NCBI GenBank assembly: GCA_025677825.1
Contig: JAIXMO010000050.1
Coordinates: 124,001 to 188,000, forward strand
Reading direction: 5' to 3'
DNA from: Helicostylum pulchrum
Lineage: Eukaryota > Mucoromycota > Mucoromycetes > Mucorales > Mucoraceae
DNA length: 64,000 bases
Shown: one piece after another, positions 18,039-28,950 of the stretch
Numbering within the stretch: the first letter of the stretch is position 1
How the letters are laid out: each line of letters begins with the position of its first letter
Translations under genes and position numbers: made by a program
The notes under the pieces: model-generated
Told to the model about the DNA's origin: nothing
Databases searched by the model: none
What the model saw: only the letters and a program-made list of their open reading frames with translations

Positions 18039-20380
18039 TCTCTCTCTCCCCCTCTCTCCCACTCTCCCTCTCCTTTTTTTTTGTAGACAAAAGACGTTTA
18101 TACTCAAAAGTGGGATGAAATAGAAAGATCAACAGGTGCTCCTGTATCTTCCCCTATGTTATTAACCCCAACTTTATCTGTTGGCTCTACTCTATCAGGT
18201 GGCGGTTCCGCATTTCCATTACTAACCAAGAAATTATCTCACGACGAAGAAACTGATATTAGAGCTATGAGTATGGACGATGATAGAGTAAAACAACCGT
18301 TAAAATTTGCTGATACTGCAAATAATACTCAACAAACAAGTAGGATTGAAAGGTTTATGAAGAGACATTTAAATAAATCTGAAGACCCAACAAGACAAAA
18401 TATTAAAATTGCTAAACTAAAAGTTGAAGTAGGTGAAGCAGGTTAGTACCAATTTTTATTATAGGCGGATTTATAATAAATCTACTAACACCTTTTTTTT
18501 TTTTAGACACTAATTATCGTAATGTAGTACGTGAAATCAGTACTCTTTCGATTAAAACTGACGCTACCAATTTTCATATCTTGAATAGCGTTCAGGCTTC
18601 TTTTAAGGAAAGATCTGAAAAGGTTAAAAAATTATTGCAAACAGCATTAAAAACTGAAATTGAATTTACTCAACAATCACAACAATCAATGGCATCGTTA
18701 TTAACTTCACTCAAACAATATAATATCGATACTGAATCAAAAATATTTGTTTCTTCTTCTACTAAGAAGTTTAAAAACTTTCTCAAAGCTGAACCTATTT
18801 ATTATGAGAACCATCATGTTGGTGTTTGCAAAGGTAAAAAAGAAAAGAAAAATCGTATTTTTTGACATATTACTAACAAAAAAGAAAGATTTGATATTTG
18901 GATCTTCATTAACAGAATATGCTCAACAAAGAGGTAGATCTCCTCCTCTATTAATAACAAAATGTATAGAAGCAATTGAAAGACTTGGTGGCTTAGATAG
19001 AGAAGGAATTTATCGTGTATCCGGTAAACAGAGTAACATGGAAAAAATAAAACACGCTTTTGAACAAGACGAAGAAGCTGTCATTATTGGCGAAAATGAA
19101 GTACCTGATGATACATTTAGTATTGCGTCCGTTATTAAAATCTTTTTGCGTGAATTAAAGTCTCCTTTGTTTCCCTTTAAATTAACTGATCGATTAGTTT
19201 ATTCTCGTAAGTCAAATATAAATATCTTTGATTGTATCCTAATGTTTTTCTTCTTGTTGGTGTTGTTGTTGTTTTGTATAGAAATTCCTGATTCCGAGTT
19301 ACGTTTAATGAATTTATTGACTAGACTTATTAAATTAGAACCCGCAAACTACGATACATTAAAGGTTTTGATTCAACATTTAGCAAAGTAAGTTGCCAAA
19401 AGAAAAAATAATAAGCCATCTAACCCTCGTTCACTGTAATCAGACTTCAATCATGTGTCGAAAAAAACAAAATGACTACTAATAACCTGACCCTTATATT
19501 TACACCGGCTGTTTTCCAGGATTTAAATCATGCACAAAATTCGCCAGGAGAATGGGCAAAAGATTGTGTGTTGGAAGATTTAATTGTAAACTGTGAAGAT
19601 ATATTTGCAAACAAAGATCTTCATAACAATTCTGCTATCACAGGACATATTCAATATGGTTTTGATAATACTGATAAACCTGAAGAAGATGCTCATGCCA
19701 ACAGATATGCCATGAAAATTCAATCTCCCGATAGTCCAACTGGTACAGTTCATACTCGTAACGATGATGACGAATATTCATTTTTAGATGAAGAAGATTC
19801 TGACTTTACTATCTCTGTTCATGGCGAGGACAGTAGTACCTATAGTAGTATATTACACTTTAATAGTAACCAGTTACCAAAGAGATCCTCATCTAGATCC
19901 AACACTCCATCTCCTCCTCTAATTGAGCAACAAGTTCCTGTCCTAACTGAGAAATCTCCTGCTACAAACGAACAACTACCTCCGTCTGTACCAACTCATA
20001 CTACCGATATTACCGATACTCCTTCTAGATCAGGTAGCTTTGAAAGAAGAAAATACCAAGCTCATTTCCAAGAAAAGGGACTTAAAGTAGATACCGGTAG
20101 CTCTGCTAGCTTAAATGTGAGAGATGGGAGAGATCATCATATCCCCGTAATTAAAAGTGCAACAGTGCCTTCTTACGATTGGCTCAAGTTCGATCCTGAA
20201 AATAGTAATAACCCTCCTGTTCCTGCGGTACCCAAATTAAGAAGATCTGCTACCACGGGCAAGAAGGTCATTTCAAGACGTAAAATGTCTACTCATCAAC
20301 ATGACGAGCTTAATAATCCGGCTATGCCTACGTTAAACCGTAGAGGCAATCATTCTACCTCGACTGCTTATATACCTTAA
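17270..20380 (+). CDS. RhoGAP-domain protein with F-BAR-like N-terminus
   Basis: Nine exons (17270-17332, 17398-17525, 17585-17783, 17857-17949, 18087-18441, 18507-18833, 18889-19206, 19282-19387, 19444-20380) give 841 residues with matching phases. The first 380 residues are largely helical and charged (ILERRHLEEHKAINNDLF, KAYEKNKNWMFQSNQEYL), with a low-complexity insert; this resembles F-BAR proteins of the Rgd1/Rga7 type but is not proven. The RhoGAP domain starts near residue 389 (FGSSLTEYAQQRGRSPPLL) and has the arginine finger in REGIYRVSGKQSN and later TTNNLTLIFTPAVF. It should accelerate GTP hydrolysis on Rho/Cdc42-type GTPases at membranes. The C-terminal tail is Ser/Pro-rich. The fourth intron contains a (TC)n microsatellite at about 17993-18048. 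Confidence 0.85.
17993..18048 (+). repeat. (TC)n microsatellite in an intron
   Basis: A TC dinucleotide tract of about 56 bases, with one interruption, sits inside the fourth intron of the RhoGAP gene, ahead of its polypyrimidine tract. Confidence 0.9.
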
Positions 20381-20712
20381 ACTATAACAATATACATAAT
20401 TTTTTTTCCAACATCTATTATAATATTTATATATATTTAGTAATAACCCCCCGTAATAAAAATATACGACAGTTATGTCTTTTAAATGTATCTCGTTTTT
20501 TTTTCTGTTACCATGTTTATTATTTCTATTAAATAAAGAAACCTTATTAGGTACAATTTCAGACTCATTCCATAAAAAAAAAGTTCAAGATAAAAGCTAG
20601 TTTATCGAGGGACTCATCTGATAAATGAAGTAGTATTTAGTTTATATTTCTATTTCGCTTATAAGACATTATTTCGGTTTTCTTTTCCATTTTTTTTTAA
20701 AAAAAAACTATA
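20381..20712. other. intergenic, RhoGAP 3' flank and orphan-gene promoter
   Basis: An AATAAA-like signal occurs at about 20533. A T9A9-type block precedes the next ATG at about 20690-20708. Nothing else was seen. Confidence 0.6.
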
Positions 20713-22167
20713 ATGACAGAGTACACTTCCTCAAGCATTCCTCCTGCTGAAATTAAAATAACAATTTACAACGGTCTTATTATCCCGGCCGCTGCTACTC
20801 CACTAGAACAAGATGCAGAAGATCCCATTTTTAGCATTTTTTGTTACACTTCAAACAAGTAAAGTTTTTTCCTTTCTTTTTTTAGAGCTTAAAAAACTAA
20901 CTCGTTCTGCAGAGATATCAAAATACTTTTAAAAATAAACAAATCTACTATCCGAAACGCATTTCAAGATCAAGACTTTTTTAAATGCTCACAAGAAGGA
21001 TATTTGGTTGCTGTGTCTGGAAAGGTTTTGGAAAAAATGAACGGTTACTTATCGATTTTGGTTTCTGATATTACTGCGGGACCTAATAACCCGGTATTCA
21101 TTTCGGATGAGTTAAAAGATCGTCTTGGTATTATCGTACAAGATCCTACTAAATCTCCACAGAGCACACAACAGGCTACAGAAGAACTGAACCTGGTAGA
21201 AGTCCAAACTGAACAGTATAAAAGTTTCTATAGAAACTCGTCTGATCATAAGATGGAAATATCTAGTATATTGCTAGATACATCTGTTAATTTCGATGAT
21301 GATTTTAGTGATATACAATACGCAGTTTTAGATGATTCTGAAACCATTGAATTGACCCATGAGTCTAATAAAACTTATCAGGGAAACATAACTGATAAGA
21401 ACGCTATCGAAACAGCAGACAATATTATATCTAACAGCTTGACAGAAGGTCTCGAGGTAGTAGAAGAAGCAAATACTGATATAAAAACTGACATTGGAAC
21501 AGATATAACAGGAGTATTACCCGTAGTCACAGAAATTGAATCCGATCAATCATCAAGTGCTTTGGAGCCAATTATATCTACTGATAAATATGAAACTAGA
21601 TCAAGAAATCCGCAATTTCTACTAAGTCCAAAGTTTTTAAATCCACCTCATCTAGTTGATCCCGTTCAGGAAACTGATACTGTAAACGATCTCGTACAAG
21701 AGGAAAGCTTAAGGAAAATTTTAATTCAAGAAAAAAGCCACCAAATTAACACCATGTCCGAGGAAAACGAACCAACTCATTATATGTCGCGAGAAGAAGT
21801 CCAAGATAATCCCACGCAGGAAGAAAAAAATAACGATATTCAAAGTGACATCATAAAAATAGATGCTGTGAAGGAAAGTTTACAAATTAGTATCACATCA
21901 GAGGAAAATTTCAGTAACACCCCATGTCAGCAAGTGCAATTGCAAGAAGATCATGTCTATTTTTCACCCAAAGTGCATCAAGCTCCTCCAATCACAAAAA
22001 AAAATATGTCTCCCAAAATGAAAGTACAGAAAAGAACAAAAAGGCGTACTATTATTACAGACCCGAAAGACTTGCGTAGAAGTCCTCGTTTAGCTTTGAA
22101 GAAAAGAGTACAGTATTTTCCTATTAAAATAACAAGAATAACTCGTAAAAACATTGCTTTATCATAG
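20713..22167 (+). CDS. hypothetical protein, acidic with basic C-terminus
   Basis: Two exons (20713-20858 and 20913-22167) give 466 residues; the acceptor after TCTGCAG keeps the frame. I do not recognise the family. The first 130 residues look folded, with alternating beta-like stretches such as IKITIYNGLIIPAAATPL, DIKILLKINKSTIRNAF and GYLVAVSGKVLEKMNGYLSI. That pattern could suit an OB-like barrel, but this is a guess. The middle is acidic and Ser/Thr-rich, probably disordered. The C-terminus is strongly basic (KVQKRTKRRTIITDPKDL, RRSPRLALKKR), suggesting nuclear localisation or nucleic acid binding. Confidence 0.7.
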
Positions 22168-22611
22168 TTAAGTTATTGTACGCTACATTTCTTTTCACAA
22201 AAAAAAAAAAACCTAGCTCCCGGTACACTCACATTAAAAAAGTTAAAAATGGGCATTTAATAAAAAAACATTTGATTTATTAGATAGTTATGTCCTTCGC
22301 CAGTATCACGGACTCTACAAAACATTTATAGCAGAGAAGTACTCTAATTATAATATAGTTTACAAAACAGGTTATTTTGGAAAAGGACAATAAGTTGAAT
22401 TGTTTGATTCCTTTCTTAATACTTCACTTTAAAACATTTTATAATTTAGTATTTCACGTTTCAAAATAAATTACGTTAGCTTATGAAAATAGTAAAATGA
22501 TTTTTTTAAAGTTATCAGAACTTCTTTTCTTCTATTTTACTACGCTTTAACTTTCTCTTTCATCTTCACTTTCACTTTTTGTACTTTTCATATCTAGCAT
22601 CATGTACAAAT
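22168..22611. other. intergenic AT-rich
   Basis: No gene was recognised between the orphan gene and the Fanzor relic. There is an A12 run at 22200-22211 and a TTTCACTTTCATC-type pyrimidine-rich stretch just before 22612. Confidence 0.5.
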
Positions 22612-25059
22612 TTATTATTAAAAGTAAGATTCAAGCAGCCTTGGAAGCAAAAAAGACCAGCAGCACAGGTAATAAATGATGTTAAAACAGAATAAAAAGA
22701 CGAATTTTCTCTGACTGTATGTATAATAACTCCATCCAAATGCGTAGACTGTTTTTCGTTTGGATATTACAGCAAAGCATATTATAAGTGCATGCTTTAT
22801 ACTCCCTTAAAAGCAGATGATGGTGCGTGTGTTTTATACAGTTAATATATCTGTAGATTAGTTTTTATTGTTTTTAAAAAGTCGGTACGTCAGGTAAAAA
22901 AACGAAAACAGAGTGAATCTATAAAGTATGAAAAAAGAAAAACAAAGAAAGTCAGGGACTCCTCGTTAAGCCCTGATAGTACTACAAGTATATGTAATAG
23001 TTGTAAAAAGACGGGACATAAGTCAAGTAGGTCGTCCGCATGCAAGAATCATAACCTTAACAAAAAAGAAATATTCAGCATGGATTTGGGTAAAAATTAC
23101 CAATCGTTTACCATAAAAACTCCGTTGGACAAATGTGTAAAGCAAGAGCTCTTACCTTGTCTGAAGGCATTTGTTATTTCGTCCAGTCGAGATATCAGGC
23201 AAATAGTATTCCGCATCGTTCTAATCAACAAGAAAATAACTATTTACCTCGTTGTATATTTAGACAAAAATTCTGGTACTCTATCTGTCAAATGCTTATT
23301 TAACGGAAAACGAGTTACACCAAGTAACAATTCACCATCTGACGTGCTATCTGTATGGGACTCGTTTAAAGCCCAACATAGAGCGACCATGTACAATGCT
23401 GTACTCAAGCCGGGTTGTCACAATGTTTAACTGAGACATGTACGTAATTGGAGATATCATATCATAATCATATCGTGGAGAATTTCGAAACACGTATCAT
23501 TAAATTATTAGCTTATAAACCCCAAATTACATTTGTCGTAAGTACTCATAAAAACAAAAGTTCAATTTTACCGTAAGCTAATTTATTTTAATATGTGTAT
23601 ACAGAATATGGATTATGCTTCTGTCAAGATCATTGTTCATGATCATTGTTACCAATTGGTTTGCAAGGGGTATCCCAAATGGCCCAGTAATATTATTGCA
23701 TAGCTAGGTTACTTGTCCGAAGACGCGGTGAAAGATCGTATTGACCAGGTGTGCGAACCATTAAAAAGTTTAGTTATTCCAAAGGTTACCCTGCTCAGCT
23801 TACGGGTGTATCAAGTACATTTTAAATCTATACTAAGAAGAGCATTTATGTCACCACGCATATGATTTAAAGATAAATATATTAGTATATATGCATATAC
23901 GAATTTAAACAAACAATTTTACCATACCATGATAATAAGAATTGAGCAGCTGATACCAAATGGAGAAAACGACATCTTATTTGGTAACATTATCAGGTCT
24001 GATGGATTTTGTGTGGACTTTCTTTTCTACAGACGTATAGAACCTAAACAAGATGATACAATTTCTATACCTAGAGTTATAATATTTCACTTTCGGAGAG
24101 GTTGAAAACGTTTATAGGCCGCGTTTTATTGATCCAGGAAGAAAATCTGTTTTTACTGCCACAATCGGTCTAGATTCCAGTCAGCATCAAGTTAGGCTCT
24201 GTAATATAAAAGCGTATTACCATCCAACAGGCTCGACTGTTTATTCAAGCAAACTACAGAAAAAAAAAGACGAAGAAGGGATCACGATGATTGAATCTGG
24301 CATTCCAACGTCAAAATCTTTAGATACTACTAGTTTAATTATCTATTATGCAGATTATATGTTGAGTCATGTAGATACTCTTTTTACTTTCTATGGATTC
24401 CAGACGGCAAAAAGCCGCTTTAATTTATGCCAAGGAAAGCAGAGAGCTCTATAGTATATGGTCAACATGCTATTGGATGGAACAGCAAAGTACAATCGAA
24501 AAAAAAGAAGCAAGAAGAAGAAGAAGAAGCAAGAAGAAGAAGAATAACAGAGGGCGTAGTAATAAGGGCAAGAAGAAAGAGTCCTCAATTGGAAACGGGT
24601 ACTAGAGTTTGTTTTTAATCTTAATTTAAATTCTAGTAATAATAAGCTTTATGATTATACAGAAAAGACAAATGGAGGCCCACAAAGTTTGAAGAGTAAG
24701 ACAAGAATAAGGTTCCTCTTGTAGTACTTGGGAACGGCATGTTTGGTGAGGACTTAGTAAAGTTGAAAGGTCTTCGATGTAGTGTTGTCGGAATCTTGTG
24801 GAAGTGTCTAAAAAAGAGAAAAGCGGTTGGAGATCTTTTGGTCGTTCCGATAGACGAATTCAAAACATCAAGAATTTGTAACAAGTGTAGTGCTGATTCT
24901 CTTTATGCCGCTAAAAATGTCAAAGGTCAGAGCGTGTTGGTTGGCAAAAACCGTAATACGCTCTGGCAAAGAGACATCAATGCCTCCAAGAACATGCTGT
25001 CTATATCTCTTTCCCTTTGGAAAGGCAATGGTAGACTAGCACCTTACTGCAGAGGTTAA
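22612..25059 (+). pseudogene. decayed Fanzor (eukaryotic TnpB-like) RNA-guided nuclease gene
   Basis: Pieces of a Fanzor-type protein appear in order on one strand but in different frames. First comes a possible start exon (22612-22671) and a CNSCKKTGHKSSRSSAC knuckle with a helical N-terminal region (about 22880-23430). Next is FGNIIRSDGFCVDFLFYR (about 23970-24030) and a RuvC-I segment FIDPGRKSVFTA with its Asp codon at 24131-24133. After it come VNMLLDGTAKYNRKK and a Lys-rich stretch, then LVVLGNGMFGEDLVKLKG (RuvC-II region). Last are TSRICNKC (24868-24888) and RDINASKNM with the RuvC-III Asp at 24973-24975. The order matches Fanzor/TnpB, which uses an omega-RNA guide. Stops and frameshifts separate the pieces. 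The second zinc-ribbon Cys pair reads G-K-N-R (24943-24954). No ends or target-site duplications were recognised. Confidence 0.72.
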
Positions 25060-25417
25060 TATGTCACATTCTATCGCCGTATTGCACACGGTTTCTCTTT
25101 TGAGATTTTAATAATGCTTTTTTTTTCGGACAACTAAAAAATCCGGTAGAAGTATAGTCCTGACCTCATAATAATAAAATATATCTGTGCTTTATTGTCA
25201 ATCGGCTTTTTTTTTAATATTTGAGGCTAACTGCCCTCATTATAAATATTTATCATAAAAACAAACACATAACATAGTGCCACATATAAACAAACATGTG
25301 AATTTTTTTTAATAAAATTATTATCGGTTAAACGTAGAAAGATATTATCAATTATGTATTATGTTTTATATACAAACTTTGTACACGCTCGTTATCGGGA
25401 CATTTTTTTTATACATT
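25060..25417. other. intergenic, 3' flanks of Fanzor relic and F-box/LRR gene
   Basis: AT-rich with T-runs. No gene, inverted repeat or tRNA was recognised. Confidence 0.5.
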
Positions 25418-28040
25418 TTACGCAACAAGATGATGTACAACTCCAGACTCTTTGATGGTCTGTTTAGCATCCAGACTAATACCAGGACACTGACTAATAT
25501 TTAGCGACTCTAATTTTCCAGATTCCAAAATACTATTGACACACACATCCGTAATACGAACACAACCTCTAAGGTTTAAAGAGTTTATGGATTCAATTGA
25601 ATTCGAATTTAACAAGGCGCGAATAGATACATCGGATACAGCGGCACCGCAAAAACTAGCATCCAAATATTTTAGTTCAGGAAGAGAGATAAGACCTTCA
25701 ATTGCACTATCAGACAAAGCACAACAAAAACTAAGTGACAATCGGTTCAAGTTAGGAGCAGCAGAAACCAAATGAGATATAGCTTGATCAGTCAAGAAAC
25801 TACAATCAGTCAAGTTCAAGGCCTTTAATTGAGGGAATTGAGTGTCAGCCCATTTAACAAATCCTTGATCGGTAATACGAGTGCACCTTTGAATGTTGAG
25901 AGTCGATAATGTATTTGAACAAAATTCGGCTAGATGACTCATTGTCATGTCAGATAATTTTTTGCAGTAGGATAACGAAAGTTCAGATAATTCAGGGTAT
26001 CCACGCGTAGCCTTTTCGCTTAATAGCTTAAATATACCAACATCACTAATTTTTCGACAGTTAGAAAGATCTAGTTTTACAAGACGAGGACAAGTAGCCG
26101 CAACAAGTGTCAAACTTTTATCGGTAAGTAGCCAGCACGAATTCAGGTCCATCGATTCTATATTAGTCATATTTTCTATCAATATTTTGAAGCCTTCGTC
26201 AGTAATATAGAAACACTGGGATAAATTCAAGTTGCGTACACGATTGCCTAAAAAGGCAGCAATGGAAGCAGCAGTTTTATCTGTAACATGCTTGTTTAAA
26301 TGACTCAGGTCCACAGAGTGCATGATCGTGTCATTACGTAACATAAACTCCCTGCATTTTTTAGATACGGTCGAAAATTGAATGGCGGCGGCAAAATCTA
26401 TGTAATTTACAATTAAGCCCAGAATTTCCTCTGTAATTAAAGCAAAATCGCCATCACCTGGGAACCCAGGTTGTTGAGCCATTATAGGGTCCAATTTCAT
26501 TTTTGATTCCTCTTCTTCTTTTTGAGGTTTGATAGCTTTATTTGCTAACTCTACTAAATGTGAGTCTGACCAAATTGCTACACTTCCTCTTCTTCTTCGA
26601 GTTTCTACTTTTTTAAGCACATCGGCAGCTGTAGCTGGTAATAAAGTAGGATCTTGATCACTAGTTGTACTACATACTGAACTTGCTTCAATCGAAGGCG
26701 AGTGTGATGAAGTAGTAGTATCTTCTGGTGGAGTTATTGACCCTATTTTTTTTTAAAAAAAACTTGTTAATTTACAGGGATCCTGCATTTTTTTATTATG
26801 CTAAACTTACCGGAATTATTGTCAACTTTGTTTAGCTGTGAAGCCTACACGAATAAAGTAGAAATAAATAAATCTGGTCAGGACAAGTAGTATAGAATTT
26901 TAGCTTTTTTTTTTAGAAAAAAATGGGAAACATACTTTTAATCTCAAGTAGTCTAATGAGTTTTGCGCCATTGCTTTGAAACGCTTTTGTAATGTTGGAA
27001 AACGACTAATGACATCAATGAAGTCAGATTTTTTCAAGACAAATAATTCAACAGCGGTAACAGCTCGGACATCTGTAGCACGTGGTGCATTTAATAGGAC
27101 CGCAATATCACCAAAGTAATCACCTGCTGTTAATCTAGCTATAGGGATCAAAGGATCTGATGCGGCCGTATCTATATTGGCTACCTCAGCAGTGCCTAAA
27201 TAATCATAACAATAGGACACGTTAGGTTAATAATGTACCATTCGATATCAATTGATTACCAAGTTACCACTTATAATAAAGAACAACTCCTTTCCTTGTT
27301 CTCCTTTACAAAGAATTAAATCATTCGGTGCATAATGACGCGGCTCAACTTTAAGTGAAATCAAATGTAAAAATTCTTCGGGACAGTCTTGTAAATAGGG
27401 AATCTATACTAGTTTTTTTAGCTAATAAATTTTTTTTTGTCGTCATTATTACACGCTGTAATAGTACCTTTTGTAAAAAAATTCGAGTACCAGTAAAGTC
27501 TTGTACGTTACGCTCTGTTAATGGTTTTGAACTGACTTTTTCATCCGAATTTAAATTTTTACTTTTATAAAGTAAAGCTAAACGCTCTTCAGCTTCAAAT
27601 CGAAGCATTTTTTCCACTTGTGGGTACTGCGGTAATATAGTTTGTACTTGTTCAGAAGTAAGAGCTGCTACAATACATTTTGTACCGGCAATCACAGTTG
27701 CTGTGCGGGGCATTGAATAAAGTATACCGATTTCTCCAAAACAAGAACCTTTTGGTAAAGTGGCATAAATTCGCTCAAAATCTGCAGAACAAACGTCTAC
27801 TGAACCTCGAAGTAAGAAAAACATTGCTTTGGCTGGTTCTCCTTCCACTATAATGACGTCTCGTGGACTGTATGAACGTAGGTGCATACAACAAGCTAAT
27901 TTTTCTAGGAAACTTTCGTTATTCGTACGTTGAAAGATAGAATGTCGTCGAAGCGATTGTAATAGTTCGGGTGGAATAGAACGATCTTCTGTTGTCTCTA
28001 CAGAGGAAGTCCAAACAGACTCTTTTTGTATGTCAATCAT
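25418..28040 (-). CDS. protein with two cyclic-nucleotide-binding domains plus F-box and LRRs
   Basis: Five exons (28040-27468, 27403-27268, 27195-26936, 26844-26811, 26742-25418) join in consistent phases to 775 residues. The first cNMP-binding domain (about residues 38-150) has GSCFGEIGILYSMPRTATVIA. The second (about 195-325) has VEPRHYAPNDLILCKGEQG, then GDYFGDIAVLLNAPRATDVR. Both match the phosphate-binding cassette FGE(D)IA(G)LL...PRTA/PRAT. An F-box-like helix (DFALITEEILGLIVNYIDF) near residue 431 is followed by about ten cysteine-containing LRRs (LVKLDLSNCRKISDVGIFK, ALNLTDCSFLTDQAI) of the AMN1/FBXL type. It may be an SCF-type substrate receptor gated by a cyclic nucleotide; the mechanism is inference. 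The single-gene model rests on open frames and splice phase through the two short linking exons. Confidence 0.85.
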
Positions 28041-28173
28041 TATTTAGAAAAAAGGAAAAAAGGAAAAAGAAAAAGGGTGAAAAAAAGAGAAAATAAAAAA
28101 ACACACTATTTAAAGCTTGGTCTATTTTATTTTTATTTTTTCCTTTTTTCTGTTTCACTTTAAGAAAAAGGAT

Positions 28174-28909
28174 ATGTCTATCAATTCATTTTTTAATACA
28201 AGAAAATCAAGAAATAAAAACTCGATTGAAACAAATCAGTTTAAACAAGATGTTGGTGCAGTAAGCCATTTCGCAGCACAAGCACCGCAACCAGTCTATG
28301 AACAATTAGCCAAACCTACTCCTGCTACTACTAATGAGGAACCTTTGTGTAAAAAGAGTATCTTGTATTATTTATCACCCATTAAAAAGAATGCAGAAAA
28401 AGAGATTGGATCGGTAGACGAAGAAATAAGTTTACCTTGTCGTATTAGAACAAACATTCCTGTATCTTTATTATGGAAAGATATTTTGGAAGATTTCGAT
28501 CCTGATTCTCAACCTAATCAATTTTCACTCGATTCTCGCTTACCTTTACAACCAGAAACAATGAATATCAGTTCGCGACTTGAAAATAAAAGAAGAATTT
28601 TACAAGATAATGATGTTACAAGAGTAAGCTTTTATTTTTTTTAAAAAAAACAAGTGTAAAAAAAAAACATTTCTAATATGTTAATTATAGAATGTTCGTA
28701 TTCGTACGCGTACATATCCTGTTACATTAAATCAATCCGTGTCTTTCGAAGATTACTTATTAGAAGATACACAAGAAGACTTATCTAGGCCATTGAGATT
28801 GAAACTTACTTTAAAACAAACAAACGCTTTCCTTTTGCAAATAGTTAATGAAGTCATTATTTTATCTGACAACAGATGGTTTCTTAACATAATAGAAGCT
28901 AGTAATTAA
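28174..28909 (+). CDS. hypothetical protein, 222 residues
   Basis: Two exons (28174-28623 and 28691-28908/9) give 222 residues starting MSINSFFNTRKSRNKNSIET. I do not recognise the family. The N-terminal third is polar. The middle has LPCRIRTNIPVSLLWKDILE and the C-terminal exon has RIRTRTYPVTLNQSVSFEDY, ending in a hydrophobic helix-like stretch NAFLLQIVNEVIILSDNRW. It could be a subunit of a larger complex. The gene starts 133 bases from the divergent cNMP/F-box gene, so the two probably share a promoter region. The start was chosen at the first ATG after the upstream T-rich tract; an in-frame ATG at 28117 is less likely because it adds only a Phe-rich, low-complexity lead. Confidence 0.7.
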
Positions 28910-28950
28910 GATAATAAATTAGGGTATTTTTCTTTTATTGCTATAAAAAT

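Noticed and set aside
24391..24618. Lys/Arg/Glu-rich frames around the GAAGAA tract as an independent gene
   Set aside because: The tract is best explained as the Lys-rich linker of the Fanzor relic expanded by trinucleotide slippage.
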